Below are positions 39,190 through 48,657 of a stretch of DNA of 64,000 bases, one piece after another. Position numbers and translations under genes: made by a program. The notes beneath the pieces were generated by a model. The model was given only the letters and a program-made list of their open reading frames with translations. It did not search any database and was not told the origin of the DNA. Position 1 is the stretch's first letter; the number at the start of each line of letters is the position of its first letter. Source of the DNA: Nitrospirales bacterium (GTDB lineage Bacteria > Nitrospirota > Nitrospiria > Nitrospirales > UBA8639); assembly GCA_012270585.1 (NCBI GenBank), contig JAAXIB010000079.1, forward strand, positions 44,553 through 108,552. The letters are read 5' to 3'.

Positions 39190-40737
39190 CTACCCACTCC
39201 CTTGCAGGATATCGAACGGGGAGAAATCGTCGGTCAGGATGAGACCGGGGTTCCAGTCCGGGGCTTTGGCGGAATTCAAAAACAGCAGGACTTCAGGTGG
39301 CATTTTGCCTTGATTCAGCAAGATCATCGTGGCCAGGGCAAACTCATCGGAGTCCATGTGCAACGGACGGGTCCCGGCAAAGAAAATCAGGTTTACCGAA
39401 CCCGGCTTGGTGCGGAGCCAGGACGGGGCGGGAATACCGTACGTCTCCACGTGAGGGAACGAGGTTTTCATCGTGGACACCACGGCCTCGGCTCTGATCC
39501 GGTCCAGATCCGAATCCGAGGCGGCCAGGTTCACCGCCACCACTCCCTCCGCGCTCAGGTGTGCCCGCAATTCGGCAAAAAATTCCGTGGTGGTCAGATG
39601 AAACGGGATCTGATGACGGGCAAAGACGTCCACCCAGATGATGTCATACTGCGTGGCCTGCCTCGCCAAAAACACGCGCGCATCCCTGACGTACACGTGG
39701 TGGTTGGAGGGCGCGTCATATTCGAAAAATCTCTCGGCCGCCTCGACGACCGACGGGTCCATCTCGACCACGTCCAGTTCCAGTTCCGGCCAATGTCGCT
39801 CCAGCCATTTTGCAATCGACCCTCCTCCCTGCCCCAGGATCAGCCCCCGTTGCGGCTGGGGAGGCAGCGCCAGGGCGGCCATCATCATTTGACTATAGGG
39901 AAGCGCCAATCGCACCGGATCGGGCTGCCACATGATCGCGTGGAAGGTATTGTCGAGCACCAGAAAGCGCAGGCCCTTCTCGTCGCGTACCCGCACCTGC
40001 TGATACGGGCTGTCTTCCTGATGGATCGCCGGAGGATATATGAGAATCGGGTGGAACCCCAGCCAGATCAGCCCGCCCAGCACACCGACGAGCGGAACCA
40101 GCACCATCCCCCTGACCCGGCTGCTCCACCACAACCAGCCTAATCCCAAAAGGACCAGCACGACTCCCAGGACCGCGACCAGGGTCAAGCTCCCCAACCA
40201 CGTCAGCAGGAAAAACGAGGTGCCCCAGGTCCCGACCAGGCTTCCGATGGTGGAGACGGCGATCATCGCCCCGGTGTGCCGGCCAAGGTGGCCCATGTCG
40301 GCAATGGCCAATCGCAAGAGCACGGGGAGCACGCCGCTTAACCCGAAGGCTGGAACCGCCAACAGCACACTGGCCGCGAGACAGGGACCCCATCGCGGGT
40401 CCGTGGTCCATTGTGAGACCGTAAACACGATGGACTGCCCAACCCCGGCCAACAGGAGGGTCCAGGCGCCAGAGCCCAGCAGTAGACAGGGCAACACCAC
40501 GCCGGGCGCGCGACGGTCGGCCAGCCAGCCGCCGGTGGAATAGCCGCTGCTCATGGCTGCGAGCACGACCCCGATGAGCGCGCCCCAGACGAACAACGAG
40601 GTTCCGAATACCGGGGCGAGCAGACGACTGCCCAGAATTTCCAGGGCCATGACCACGGCGCCCGTGGTAAAGGCCGTTCCGAAAAACCACAGCCGGCCCC
40701 ACGGGTACGGCGTTGCGGGAGTTACGTGCGTGTCCAT
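39190..40737 (-). CDS. Membrane-bound spermidine-synthase-like protein
   Basis: From the ATG at 40737 (MDTHVTPATPYPWGRLWFFG) the product is 515 residues. The first half has seven or eight hydrophobic segments (VWGALIGVVLAAMSSGYSTG, SLTLVAVLGVVLVLLGLGWL and others). The second half is a spermidine-synthase-type Rossmann domain with GLILGQGGGSIAKWLE and LDVVEMDPSVVEAAERFFEY. The residues around YDIIWVDVFARHQIPFHL match the family, but aminopropyl transfer cannot be assumed. The same architecture is common in environmental Gram-negative genomes and is poorly characterised. A longer upstream frame to 40833 is unlikely. Confidence 0.85.
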   Translation of the reverse strand: MDTHVTPATPYPWGRLWFFGTAFTTGAVVMALEILGSRLLAPVFGTSLFVWGALIGVVLAAMSSGYSTGGWLADRRAPGVVLPCLLLGSGAWTLLLAGVGQSIVFTVSQWTTDPRWGPCLAASVLLAVPAFGLSGVLPVLLRLAIADMGHLGRHTGAMIAVSTIGSLVGTWGTSFFLLTWLGSLTLVAVLGVVLVLLGLGWLWWSSRVRGMVLVPLVGVLGGLIWLGFHPILIYPPAIHQEDSPYQQVRVRDEKGLRFLVLDNTFHAIMWQPDPVRLALPYSQMMMAALALPPQPQRGLILGQGGGSIAKWLERHWPELELDVVEMDPSVVEAAERFFEYDAPSNHHVYVRDARVFLARQATQYDIIWVDVFARHQIPFHLTTTEFFAELRAHLSAEGVVAVNLAASDSDLDRIRAEAVVSTMKTSFPHVETYGIPAPSWLRTKPGSVNLIFFAGTRPLHMDSDEFALATMILLNQGKMPPEVLLFLNSAKAPDWNPGLILTDDFSPFDILQGSG

Positions 40738-40908
40738 GATCGGTTCTTGAGGAAGTAGGGAACAACGATCGTTGTTCCCTACGTGGCAGATGCATTCATC
40801 CGCCCTCACCCATGCGGTCTTTTCCAAAGACAAAAACTCCGAAAGATGCTATAGAAAGGTTCGTTTTGGTGTCAATGAACAAAACGGCACACGGGCAACG
40901 GAGGACGC

Positions 40909-41823
40909 ATGGCCACCAGGGATTTTATTCTGGATCTCGGGAAATTGATGATCGGCATCGCCTGGATCGACGGCCGGCTCGAGCAGGAAGAAGTCAATGC
41001 CTTGAAGGAACTTCTGTTCCTGCTCCCGGACATTTCTGGTGAAGATTGGATGCAACTGGAACTCTACATGACCCATGCGGTAAGCGACGCCGAACGCCAG
41101 AACTTGCTCGACCGCGTCCTCTCCGGCATTCGATCGTCCCGGGACAAACAGCTCGTCCTTGAGACCCTGGAGAAACTGGTCGCAGGCGACGGGTCCAACC
41201 GGGCGAATGAATCGGCGTTTCTGGAGCACATTCGCCAGGATATCGAAGGACGCAGTACCGGCCTGTTAGGCCACCTCACCGCTCCCTTTCGACAAACCCT
41301 GAAACGCAAGGCCGGTCAAGGATCACGCGAAGACCGGATCGAGGATTTCATCAAGAACACGATTTACTTCCAGTTGACTTCGGAGTTGCAGCAGCAGGGA
41401 CGCACCCTGTCGATCCCCGAGACGGAGGCCCGGAAGATCTGTCTGGCGGCCGGGCTGATGGCGCACGTGGCATGGGTCGATAACGAGGTGTGTCACCGCG
41501 AACGCGAGGCCATGGGCTTGGGGCTCCGGCAACTCTGGAACGTGCCCGAAGACGAAGCCGAGTTGATCGCCGAGATGAGCCGTGCCCGGATCATGCACGG
41601 CCTGGATCTCGTCCGGCTCACCAGAGGGTTTTGCCACTACACCTCAATCGAGGAGCGAAAAGCGTTTCTGCGGTGCCTGTTCGCCATTGCCAACGCTGCG
41701 GAAAACACCTCGCATGCCGAGATCGAAGCGATTCGTCAGATCGCCAAATCGTTCGAGTTGCCTCATCAGGAATTCATCAAGGCGAAATTAACCATCCCGC
41801 GCCAGGACCGGGGCGGCTTATAG
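40909..41823 (+). CDS. TerB-like protein, tandem helical domains
   Basis: The 304-residue product has two TerB-like helical modules. One starts at LGKLMIGIAWIDGRLEQEE, the other at GLMAHVAWVDNEVCHREREA; each has the pattern of an alanine/tryptophan helix followed by an acidic turn (WIDGRLEQEE, WVDNEVCHRE). TerB domains bind metals and are linked to tellurite resistance or membrane-stress complexes. The stop is three bases before murJ, so the two genes are probably co-transcribed. Confidence 0.75.
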   Translation: MATRDFILDLGKLMIGIAWIDGRLEQEEVNALKELLFLLPDISGEDWMQLELYMTHAVSDAERQNLLDRVLSGIRSSRDKQLVLETLEKLVAGDGSNRANESAFLEHIRQDIEGRSTGLLGHLTAPFRQTLKRKAGQGSREDRIEDFIKNTIYFQLTSELQQQGRTLSIPETEARKICLAAGLMAHVAWVDNEVCHREREAMGLGLRQLWNVPEDEAELIAEMSRARIMHGLDLVRLTRGFCHYTSIEERKAFLRCLFAIANAAENTSHAEIEAIRQIAKSFELPHQEFIKAKLTIPRQDRGGL

Positions 41824-41826
41824 GGC

Positions 41827-43431
41827 ATGGCTCCGGAACCCCAATCGCCGAACGCCGAGGAACATCGCTCCATCGCGGGAGCCGCGGGGTTGATCGGCGC
41901 CGCCACGTTGTCCAGCCGCATCCTGGGGCTGATGCGCGACGTTCTGCTCGCGCGGCTGTTGGGGGCGACCATCGCGGCCGATGCGTTCTTCGTCGCCTAT
42001 CGGATTCCCAACCTGCTGCGCGAACTCCTGGCCGAAGGCTCCATGGCCTCCGCCTTTATCCCCGTCTTCACCGAATACCACACCCTGCGCAGTAAAAAGG
42101 AAACCTGGGAACTGGCCAGCGCCGCGTTTACCACGCTCCTGTCCATCGTCACGCTGATTACCCTGCTCGGCCTGATCACCGCCCCGGCCATCGTGTGGGT
42201 CCTGGCGCCCGGATTTCACGAGGACGCCGAACGGTTGAGCCTCACGACCGTCCTGACCCGGATCATGTTCCCGTATCTGATCTTCATCAGCCTGGCGGCC
42301 TTAACCATGGGCATCCTGAATTCCCTCAGGGCCTTTGCCGCCCCGGCCCTGGGTCCGGTGTTTTTCAACATTTGCATTATCGTCTCGGCGCTGGTGCTGG
42401 CCCCGTTACTGGAGGAGCCAGTCCTGGGTATCGCCCTCGGGGTCGTAGCCGGCGGGCTGGCGCAGTTCATCATTCAACTGCCCGGCATTCAGAAACGCGG
42501 CCTGCTCTTCCAATGGCGTTTCAACCCCGGGCATCCCGGCGTGCGCAGGATCGGGACCTTGATCCTCCCGTCGTTACTGGGGCTGTCCGTGGTCCAGATC
42601 AATATTACCGTGAGCACGATCCTGGCGTCGTATTTCCCCGGTGGGCCCACGTACCTGTTTTACGGCATGCGCTTGATCCAATTCCCATTGGGTATTTTCG
42701 GCGTGGCCTTGGCCACGGCGATTCTGCCCACGCTGTCGGACCAGGCGGCGCGCGGGGCCATGGAAGAACTGCGGGACACGCTGGGATTCGGCCTGCGCAT
42801 GATCGGATTCATTATCCTGCCGGCCATGATCGGGGTTATCTTTCTTCGACACCCCATCGTGCACCTGTTGTTTGAACACGGGGCCTTTTCCGCCGCCGAC
42901 ACACAAGCCACCGCAGCCACCGTGTTGGCCTATGCCGTGGGACTGTGGGCTTTCGCGGGCATTCGTATCGTCGTGACGGCCTTTTATTCACTCCAGGATA
43001 CGAAGACCCCGGCTGTCGCAGCCGTGGCCGCCATGCTCATCAATATCATCCTGGCGCTTCTCCTGATGCAGCCGTTGGAACACGCCGGCTTGGCCCTGGC
43101 CACGGCGCTTTCGGCCATGGTGAACATCGGTGTGTTGATCGGCATTCTCACGCAGCGACTGGGCGGCATTGATTGGTGCGGGGTGGGTCGCTCACTCGGT
43201 CAGGCCGGGCTTGCGACCATCCCCGTGATTCTGAGCTGCCTGTGGATTGCGGATTTGGCCGTCTGGCATCGCGCGGACGAATGGATCGCCAAGGGCATCA
43301 TGTTGACGGTCGGCATCGGATTGAGCGTGACCGGATACCTCGGCATGCAGGCCCTGTTTCACTCCCGGGAACTGGAGGTCCTGTGGAAACTCGTTCAACG
43401 CAACGTTCCGTTCCTGCGCCCCCAGGCCTGA
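41827..43431 (+). CDS. murJ: MurJ, lipid II flippase
   Basis: MurJ moves lipid II across the inner membrane for peptidoglycan synthesis. The 534-residue product has about 14 hydrophobic helices. Characteristic blocks are LGLMRDVLLARLLGATIAAD, FFVAYRIPNLLRELLAEGSM and AFIPVFTEYHTLRSK at the N-terminus, and RIVVTAFYSLQDTKTP later. It lies three bases after terB and 22 bases before dtd. Confidence 0.95.
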   Translation: MAPEPQSPNAEEHRSIAGAAGLIGAATLSSRILGLMRDVLLARLLGATIAADAFFVAYRIPNLLRELLAEGSMASAFIPVFTEYHTLRSKKETWELASAAFTTLLSIVTLITLLGLITAPAIVWVLAPGFHEDAERLSLTTVLTRIMFPYLIFISLAALTMGILNSLRAFAAPALGPVFFNICIIVSALVLAPLLEEPVLGIALGVVAGGLAQFIIQLPGIQKRGLLFQWRFNPGHPGVRRIGTLILPSLLGLSVVQINITVSTILASYFPGGPTYLFYGMRLIQFPLGIFGVALATAILPTLSDQAARGAMEELRDTLGFGLRMIGFIILPAMIGVIFLRHPIVHLLFEHGAFSAADTQATAATVLAYAVGLWAFAGIRIVVTAFYSLQDTKTPAVAAVAAMLINIILALLLMQPLEHAGLALATALSAMVNIGVLIGILTQRLGGIDWCGVGRSLGQAGLATIPVILSCLWIADLAVWHRADEWIAKGIMLTVGIGLSVTGYLGMQALFHSRELEVLWKLVQRNVPFLRPQA

Positions 43432-43453
43432 CATCGGAGAGGGGGATGCACAC

Positions 43454-43942
43454 GTGAGAGCCGTGCTCCAACGGGTCCGCTCGGCCTCCGTCACGATCGA
43501 GGGCCAAACCATCGCGTCCATTGCGCAAGGGCTTGTGGTCCTGCTGGGAGTGGCGAAAGACGATTCCGAGGCGGACGTCGCCTATATGGTTGACAAGATC
43601 CCGCACCTCCGCATCTTTTCCGACGAGGCCGGGAAGATGAACCGGTCGATCGTGGAGACGAAGGGAGAACTGCTGATCGTTTCGCAATTCACGTTGTTGG
43701 GGGATACCTATCGGGGCCGGCGTCCGGGATTCGATGCGGCCGCTCCGCCGGACACCGCACGGCGATTCTATGAATCCGTGGCGCACGCCATTCGAGAACG
43801 GGGCGTTCCCGTGCAAACAGGCAAGTTCGGTGCCAACATGGTCGTGACCTTGGAAAACGACGGCCCGGTCACATTTATTCTTGACAGCCACCGGAGGGAA
43901 TCAGGGAAAATAGAACAGGTGGTGAAAAGACCCGGACCGTAA
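43454..43942 (+). CDS. dtd: D-aminoacyl-tRNA deacylase
   Basis: Dtd removes D-amino acids, and glycine, from mischarged tRNAs. It starts at GTG (RAVLQRVRSASVTIEGQ) and has 162 residues, slightly longer than usual (about 145-150). The active-site motif is LLIVSQFTLLGDTYRGRRPG, and the Gly-cis-Pro motif is in NDGPVTFILDS. The tail SGKIEQVVKRPGP is an extra C-terminal segment. Confidence 0.95.
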   Translation: MRAVLQRVRSASVTIEGQTIASIAQGLVVLLGVAKDDSEADVAYMVDKIPHLRIFSDEAGKMNRSIVETKGELLIVSQFTLLGDTYRGRRPGFDAAAPPDTARRFYESVAHAIRERGVPVQTGKFGANMVVTLENDGPVTFILDSHRRESGKIEQVVKRPGP

Positions 43943-43960
43943 CGGGTCAACGGGGGGAGG

Positions 43961-44527
43961 ATGACGGCCGCTGTTTCTCAACATCATCCACTCAGGCAAT
44001 TATTCGGGACCCTGACGGAACGCAGCTTTACCGAGTCACTGGGGTGGCCGGATTTCAACGTCACCGCCTATCTTTCCAATCTTCTCGTCGAATTCTCCCA
44101 CGTCGACCAACTCCGACACATCAAGAATCAGCGCGGGCAACCCGTCGAAACGGTGGCCGAACTCTTATACGAATCCGAACTCGCGACGGACTCCCCCGAT
44201 CTGGATCGGGAACGGACCATTCATCGGCACATCGGAGATTTGACGCTGTTTATTGCGGGGCTGTTTCCGGAATATCTCCGTTATCTCAAAACCGGTGGGC
44301 TGATTTACCACAAGGATCATTTCGTGAATTACGTGAAGGCCGGGAAACGTTCTTATCGGATTGTCGCCGCCTTTCAACGCGGTGAGCGTACGGAACCGCC
44401 GGTACTGTTTCAAAAACTCTCTTCAAACTTCGAACTGTGCGTGACCGGGCTCGGCCTCGTACGCCAGGACCTGGACCGCATGCAGCATCCTCCGCACCAA
44501 CAAGCCAAAGACATTCTGCTGCATTAG
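43961..44527 (+). CDS. Hypothetical protein (188 aa)
   Basis: The product is soluble, with no signal or membrane segment. A helical N-terminal half (LSNLLVEFSHVDQLRHIKNQ, ETVAELLYESELATDS) is followed by HIGDLTLFIAGLFPEYLRYL and HFVNYVKAGKRSYRIVAAF. The histidines and the conserved-looking FIAGLFPEY stretch suggest a defined fold, but I cannot name the family. It sits between dtd and a VOC gene on the same strand. Confidence 0.7.
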   Translation: MTAAVSQHHPLRQLFGTLTERSFTESLGWPDFNVTAYLSNLLVEFSHVDQLRHIKNQRGQPVETVAELLYESELATDSPDLDRERTIHRHIGDLTLFIAGLFPEYLRYLKTGGLIYHKDHFVNYVKAGKRSYRIVAAFQRGERTEPPVLFQKLSSNFELCVTGLGLVRQDLDRMQHPPHQQAKDILLH

Positions 44528-44554
44528 GCAACGGTATGATCGAGTGAGGGTGGC

Positions 44555-44995
44555 ATGGGATCAGTATGCTTTCATTTGGCCTTTCCCGTACACGATCTGG
44601 AAGAAGCCAAGCGATTTTACGTGGATGGATTGGGCTGCACGCTTGGGCGCCAGTCGTCGCATGCCGTGCTGTTGAGATTCAAGGATCATCAGATTGTGGC
44701 TCAATTGACCACGGAGCCGCTTACCCGCCAGAAAGGCATCTATCCTCGACATTTCGGATTGATCTTTACGAACGAAGAGGAGTGGAAAGAAGTGGTCGAA
44801 CGGGCCAGAACCCACGGGCTGAAGTTTTACCAACACCCTCGTCGTCGATTTCCGGGAACCCGGCTGGAACATCAGACGTTTTTTCTCGAAGACCCTTCAC
44901 ACAATTTGTTGGAGTTCAAACACTACACGCATGACACCGCGATTTTCGGTGAGCACGACGTGTCCGTGATCGGCGACGAAAACGAGAGCCGGTGA
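44555..44995 (+). CDS. VOC/glyoxalase-fold protein
   Basis: The 146-residue product shows two beta-alpha-beta-beta-beta modules of the vicinal oxygen chelate fold. They begin CFHLAFPVHDLEEAKRFYVD and PRHFGLIFTNEEEWKEVV. Potential metal ligands are the histidines at the module starts and the glutamate in NLLEFKHY. The ending SHNLLEFKHY is typical of glyoxalase/dioxygenase-like members. The substrate is unknown. Confidence 0.85.
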   Translation: MGSVCFHLAFPVHDLEEAKRFYVDGLGCTLGRQSSHAVLLRFKDHQIVAQLTTEPLTRQKGIYPRHFGLIFTNEEEWKEVVERARTHGLKFYQHPRRRFPGTRLEHQTFFLEDPSHNLLEFKHYTHDTAIFGEHDVSVIGDENESR

Positions 44996-45050
44996 CATAA
45001 CCGGGCGTGAACGCGAAGGAGCGAAACTTTTTTCGCCTCTTTGTCGTGAC

Positions 45051-45079
45051 TTGACCTGTGAGCTAGTTTGGCTTACATT
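45051..45079 (+). promoter_or_regulatory. Predicted sigma-70 promoter for tacA-tacT
   Basis: TTGACC (45051-45056) and TACATT (45074-45079) are separated by 17 bases, with the antitoxin ATG 20 bases further on. An autorepressor site may overlap it, but I did not find a clear palindrome. Confidence 0.55.
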
Positions 45080-45098
45080 GGCAGCAAGAGAACCACTG

Positions 45099-45392
45099 AT
45101 GGCTACCCAACAAACAAAAACCGAACGAGTGCAGATTCGCATTGATCCGGTGGCGAAGCACATGCTGGAGCGCGCGGCGGCGCTGGCGAACACGACGGTA
45201 TCGGGTTTCGTCGTCAACAACGCGCTCGAAGCCGCCGACCGCCTGATCTCCAAACGCGAACGACTCGCAATAAGCCAGCGGGACTGGGACCGGTTTCTCG
45301 GCGCCCTCGTTAATCCTCCCAAACCAAGTGCCTCGCTTCGCAGGGCGTTCGCGGCCCACGAACGTCTCATTTCGAAAACGGTCGGAGGGTGA
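45099..45392 (+). CDS. TacA-like DUF1778 antitoxin
   Basis: From the ATG at 45099 the product is 97 residues. It starts with a ribbon-helix-helix segment (ERVQIRIDPVAKHMLERAAA, then NTTVSGFVVNNALEAADRL). The C-terminal arm (ISQRDWDRFLGALVNPPKP) is the toxin-binding part typical of TacA. Its stop overlaps the toxin GTG by four bases. Confidence 0.9.
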   Translation: MATQQTKTERVQIRIDPVAKHMLERAAALANTTVSGFVVNNALEAADRLISKRERLAISQRDWDRFLGALVNPPKPSASLRRAFAAHERLISKTVGG

Positions 45393-45883
45393 CCTTCACC
45401 ATAAAGGCACTCGCGCAGCCGCATGACCGTTCGCGGTTCTGTTGCGGCTCCGAGGCGCTTGACCGGTACATCCGCCTCCAAGCGTCGCAGGATACAAGGC
45501 GCAAGGTGGCACGGGTCTTTGTCGCTCTCCCTGAAAAAAGCAAGGAAGTCGCGGGGTTTTATGCTCTCAGCGCGGGGAGCATCGAACGTGCGACATTACC
45601 ACCTGACGACGTGAGACGTCTGCCCCGTTATCCGGTGCCGGTGGCTTTGATCGGACGGCTGGCGGTAGATCGACGCTGGGCAGGTCAAGGCTTGGGCTCA
45701 GCCCTCTTGGCGGATGCATTCCGCCGGGTGGTCCGGGCGAGTGAGTCGCTCGCAGTCTACGCGGTCGTCGTGGATGCAAAGAATGAGGAGGCCAGGGCGT
45801 TCTATGAACGGTTCGGCTTTATCCAGCTAGCGGGGAGACGCCTGTTTTATCCTCTGACCGCGATCGAACGGTTGCTTGTGTGA
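45389..45883 (+). CDS. TacT-like GNAT acetyltransferase toxin
   Basis: The 164-residue product starts at GTG and shows the toxin-type GNAT pattern: FCCGSEALDRYIRLQASQD, then FYALSAGSIERATL, the acetyl-CoA motif RLAVDRRWAGQGLGSALLAD, and RAFYERFGFIQLA. Members of this family block translation by acetylating charged tRNA. The pair looks intact. Confidence 0.9.
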   Translation: MTFTIKALAQPHDRSRFCCGSEALDRYIRLQASQDTRRKVARVFVALPEKSKEVAGFYALSAGSIERATLPPDDVRRLPRYPVPVALIGRLAVDRRWAGQGLGSALLADAFRRVVRASESLAVYAVVVDAKNEEARAFYERFGFIQLAGRRLFYPLTAIERLLV

Positions 45884-46026
45884 TTCATCCTGAAGATTTC
45901 CCGGGTCTTTGCACGCTGATTGACCTGCCCCTCAATTACGTCAAGCCTCAAGAAGGGATTAACCTCAACATGGCTCAAAATAAAATCTGCAGATGCCACG
46001 GATGATGCTAACAGGAGAACGGTACT

Positions 46027-46635
46027 TTAGGGCATGACGTCGAGTTCCGCCAGGACTTCCTCCAAGTGACCGTCCACTTTGACCTTCTGGAAGATATCAT
46101 CGAGTTTGCCTTGTTCATCGATAATGAACGTCGTGCGTTCGATTCCCATGAATTTCCGGCCGTACAGCGATTTTTCTTTCCACACGCCGTAGGCCTGCAA
46201 CACGGTTTTCGTTTCATCGCTGAGCAGGGGGAAATTGAGATTGAACTTTTTCACGAATTTTTTGTGCGAGTCCACGGAATCTGCACTGACCCCCAATACC
46301 ACGGCACCACTGGCATGAATTTCATCCAGGCCGTCACGGAAGGCGCATGATTCTTTGGTGCAACCCGGCGTATCGTCTTTGGGATAAAAATACAGCACGA
46401 CCTTTTTCCCCTTAAAATCTGAGAGCCGCATGACTTTGCCGTCCTGATTCGGCAAGGCAAAGGCCGGAGCCTTTTGTCCTATTTTCAACTGTCCGGTCGA
46501 ACGTCCGGGGCCGGACTTCGTGGCCTTCGTCGTTTTTGTTGTACTTTTGGTCGGCGTCATTGCTTTTCTTGTGACCGTCTTTTTCGTTCCCCCGGCAGGT
46601 GTTGGTTTTTTCGTTGCCTTGGTTTTCTGGGCCAT
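46027..46635 (-). CDS. bcp: Bcp-type peroxiredoxin with a lysine/threonine-rich N-terminal tail
   Basis: The enzyme reduces peroxides. The catalytic region has [19 protein letters not shown] with the peroxidatic and resolving cysteines five residues apart, as in Bcp/PrxQ. The 202-residue product is about 45 residues longer than usual because of an N-terminal tail made almost entirely of K, T, P, A and G ([20 protein letters not shown]). This resembles histone-H1-like disordered tails and could bind DNA or RNA. The start at 46635 is preceded by GGGGGGAGAAGT, a plausible ribosome-binding site. Confidence 0.92.
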   Translation of the reverse strand: MAQKTKATKKPTPAGGTKKTVTRKAMTPTKSTTKTTKATKSGPGRSTGQLKIGQKAPAFALPNQDGKVMRLSDFKGKKVVLYFYPKDDTPGCTKESCAFRDGLDEIHASGAVVLGVSADSVDSHKKFVKKFNLNFPLLSDETKTVLQAYGVWKEKSLYGRKFMGIERTTFIIDEQGKLDDIFQKVKVDGHLEEVLAELDVMP

Positions 46636-46729
46636 TACTTCTCCCCCCTCCCTCGTCGCTTCGTTTAATTTGTAACAATCATTCAGGTACTCGAATGTTT
46701 CCCCGGCGTACCTTCTTCCCCGACCAATA

Positions 46730-47956
46730 ATGAAATTTTATGATATACCAGGACTAAAAGAAAGGGGCCAATTCCATCACGGTGAGGGACACGTGCAATT
46801 TGTGGTCGATGAAGAGATCCCGTTTGCCAAGGAGGCGTTTTCGCATCTCGGCTCCGTGACCCTGCTCCCCGGACGAACCATGACCCGCGAGACGCTTCGA
46901 GACGCCGACGCGCTCATCGTCCGGTCCGTGACCAGAGTCGATGCTGCGCTGTTGGCGGGCACGAACGTGCAATTCGTGGGAACGGCGACCACGGGCATCG
47001 AGCATATCGACCGGGAGTATCTGGCTGCCCGCAACATCGGGTTTGCCGCAGCCTTCGGGTGCAATGCGAACGCCGTGGCCGAGTACGTGCTGACGGCCCT
47101 GCTCGCGACGACCCGCGCCAAGAACCTCGTGCTCAATGGAAAAACCCTGGGGATCATCGGAGCCGGACGGATCGGCGGCCTCGTGGCGGCCAAGGCGCCC
47201 GCGTTGGGCCTGCGGACGCTCCTGCATGATCCGCCATTGGCGCGGGTAACCGGCGATCGACGATACCGGGCACTCTCTGAAATCCTGCAAGCCGACTTCG
47301 TGACCCTGCACGTCCCCCTGACGCTCGACGGACCCGATGCCACGTTTCATATGATCGGAGCGGATGAACTTGCTCATATGGCTCCCTCTTCCATTCTGAT
47401 CAATACCGCACGCGGAGAAGTCGTGGATAATGCTGCCCTGCTTGAGGCCTTGACCGAAGGGACGATAGCCGGAGCAGTCATGGACGTATGGGAAAGGGAG
47501 CCTGCCATCGACTGGGATCTCCTGAACCACGTGACGCTGGGCACGCCACATATCGCCGGTTACTCTTCCGACGGAAAGATCAAGGCAACGATGATGGTGT
47601 ATCACGCCTGCTGCCGCTTTTGGGGAATCGAGCCGGCCTGGACGCCTGCCCGGGATTTGCCCACGACCCTCGCACCCGGCACCGTGCCCCACGTCACGTT
47701 TGACGCTACCGGCAAGGATTTCCAAACCCTGGCCCATGAAATTATCACGACGCTGTACGACCTCACGGCAGACCATACGCGAATGCAAGACCTACTCGCC
47801 GCTCCCGAACCGTTGCGTCCCCGGGCCTTCGACCAACTCCGAAGAGACTATCCGCATCGAAGAGAATTCGCCTGCGCACCAATCTCCATCAAAGGTGGCA
47901 ACCAAAACCTCTTTGCCCGGTTACAAACGTTGGGAATCCACGCCAATGAACCCTGA
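46730..47956 (+). CDS. pdxB: Erythronate-4-phosphate dehydrogenase PdxB
   Basis: PdxB is an NAD-dependent enzyme of pyridoxal phosphate synthesis. The product is up to 408 residues. It shows [37 protein letters not shown], the Rossmann motif [36 protein letters not shown], and [20 protein letters not shown], which is PdxB-specific. The GTG at 46793 ([12 protein letters not shown]), with GAGGGA nearby, may be the true start because the family begins there; the ATG at 46730 would add 21 residues. Confidence 0.92.
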   Translation: MKFYDIPGLKERGQFHHGEGHVQFVVDEEIPFAKEAFSHLGSVTLLPGRTMTRETLRDADALIVRSVTRVDAALLAGTNVQFVGTATTGIEHIDREYLAARNIGFAAAFGCNANAVAEYVLTALLATTRAKNLVLNGKTLGIIGAGRIGGLVAAKAPALGLRTLLHDPPLARVTGDRRYRALSEILQADFVTLHVPLTLDGPDATFHMIGADELAHMAPSSILINTARGEVVDNAALLEALTEGTIAGAVMDVWEREPAIDWDLLNHVTLGTPHIAGYSSDGKIKATMMVYHACCRFWGIEPAWTPARDLPTTLAPGTVPHVTFDATGKDFQTLAHEIITTLYDLTADHTRMQDLLAAPEPLRPRAFDQLRRDYPHRREFACAPISIKGGNQNLFARLQTLGIHANEP

Positions 47957-48035
47957 ACAGTGCATCGAAACGAGCCATGCCTCGCTTTAGGATGGGACAT
48001 CTCTACTCATACGTTGACAGAATGAAGGGCTGTTT

Positions 48036-48400
48036 CTTCAGTGTCATCCTCGACGCTGGTCCCCGACTCGATCGGGGATCCAGACAATCTATAAAGGATC
48101 CAGGGTCGTTGTCTTTTTCTGCGGTTGCGAGGAGCAAGACCCTGGATTCCCGCGTTCGCGGGAATGACAGCAAGGGGAATCGAGGATCCAGGGTCGTTCT
48201 TTTTGTCATTTGTGAGAATAAAGACCCTGGATCCTCGCGTTCGCAAGGATGACAGAAAAAGCCTCCTTCTGTCATTCCCGACGCTGGTCCCCGACTCGAT
48301 CGGGGATCCAGATAATCTATAAAGAATCCAGAGTCTTTGCTTGTCCTCCGCTTTGCGAGAAGAACGACCCTGGATCCTCGCGTGCGCAAGGATGACAGAA
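48036..48400. repeat. Cluster of three family C repeats
   Basis: Copies lie at about 48036-48180, 48180-48252 and 48266-48400. Each is an imperfect inverted unit. The left arm contains 'gactcgatcggggatccaga', and the right arm contains gaccctggat with a palindromic end such as cccgcgttcgcggg and then aatgacag. A short family D word follows at 48418-48440. The gap from 47957 to 48657 holds no gene that I can support. Confidence 0.8.
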
Positions 48401-48657
48401 AAAGCAATCGGGAGGCTTTATCTGTCAACGAATAGCTGAACACATACAGGGATGACAGGAGCGTAAGGCCAGGGTTGTCAATGCATACGGTAGTGACCGA
48501 GGCCGAACGGGGCTTTTTCCTGTCCATGTTGCAACCGGCCGTCATTGACGCTGGCGGCCGGCACGGTCTCGCCGTTGAGGGATTGCAGGGATGGAAAAAG
48601 ACGGACTACTTTTTGTATTCTTCTCCTTCACCGAAAACAAAAAGGGGGCTAACCGTG

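Noticed and set aside
48036..48400. Repeats considered as a CRISPR array
   Set aside because: The units are long imperfect inverted elements with unequal spacing, no constant spacers and no cas genes nearby.
48475..48657. Upstream extension of the SNase-like gene
   Set aside because: The ATG at 48658 has a good ribosome-binding site and begins a signal peptide; the extension has neither.
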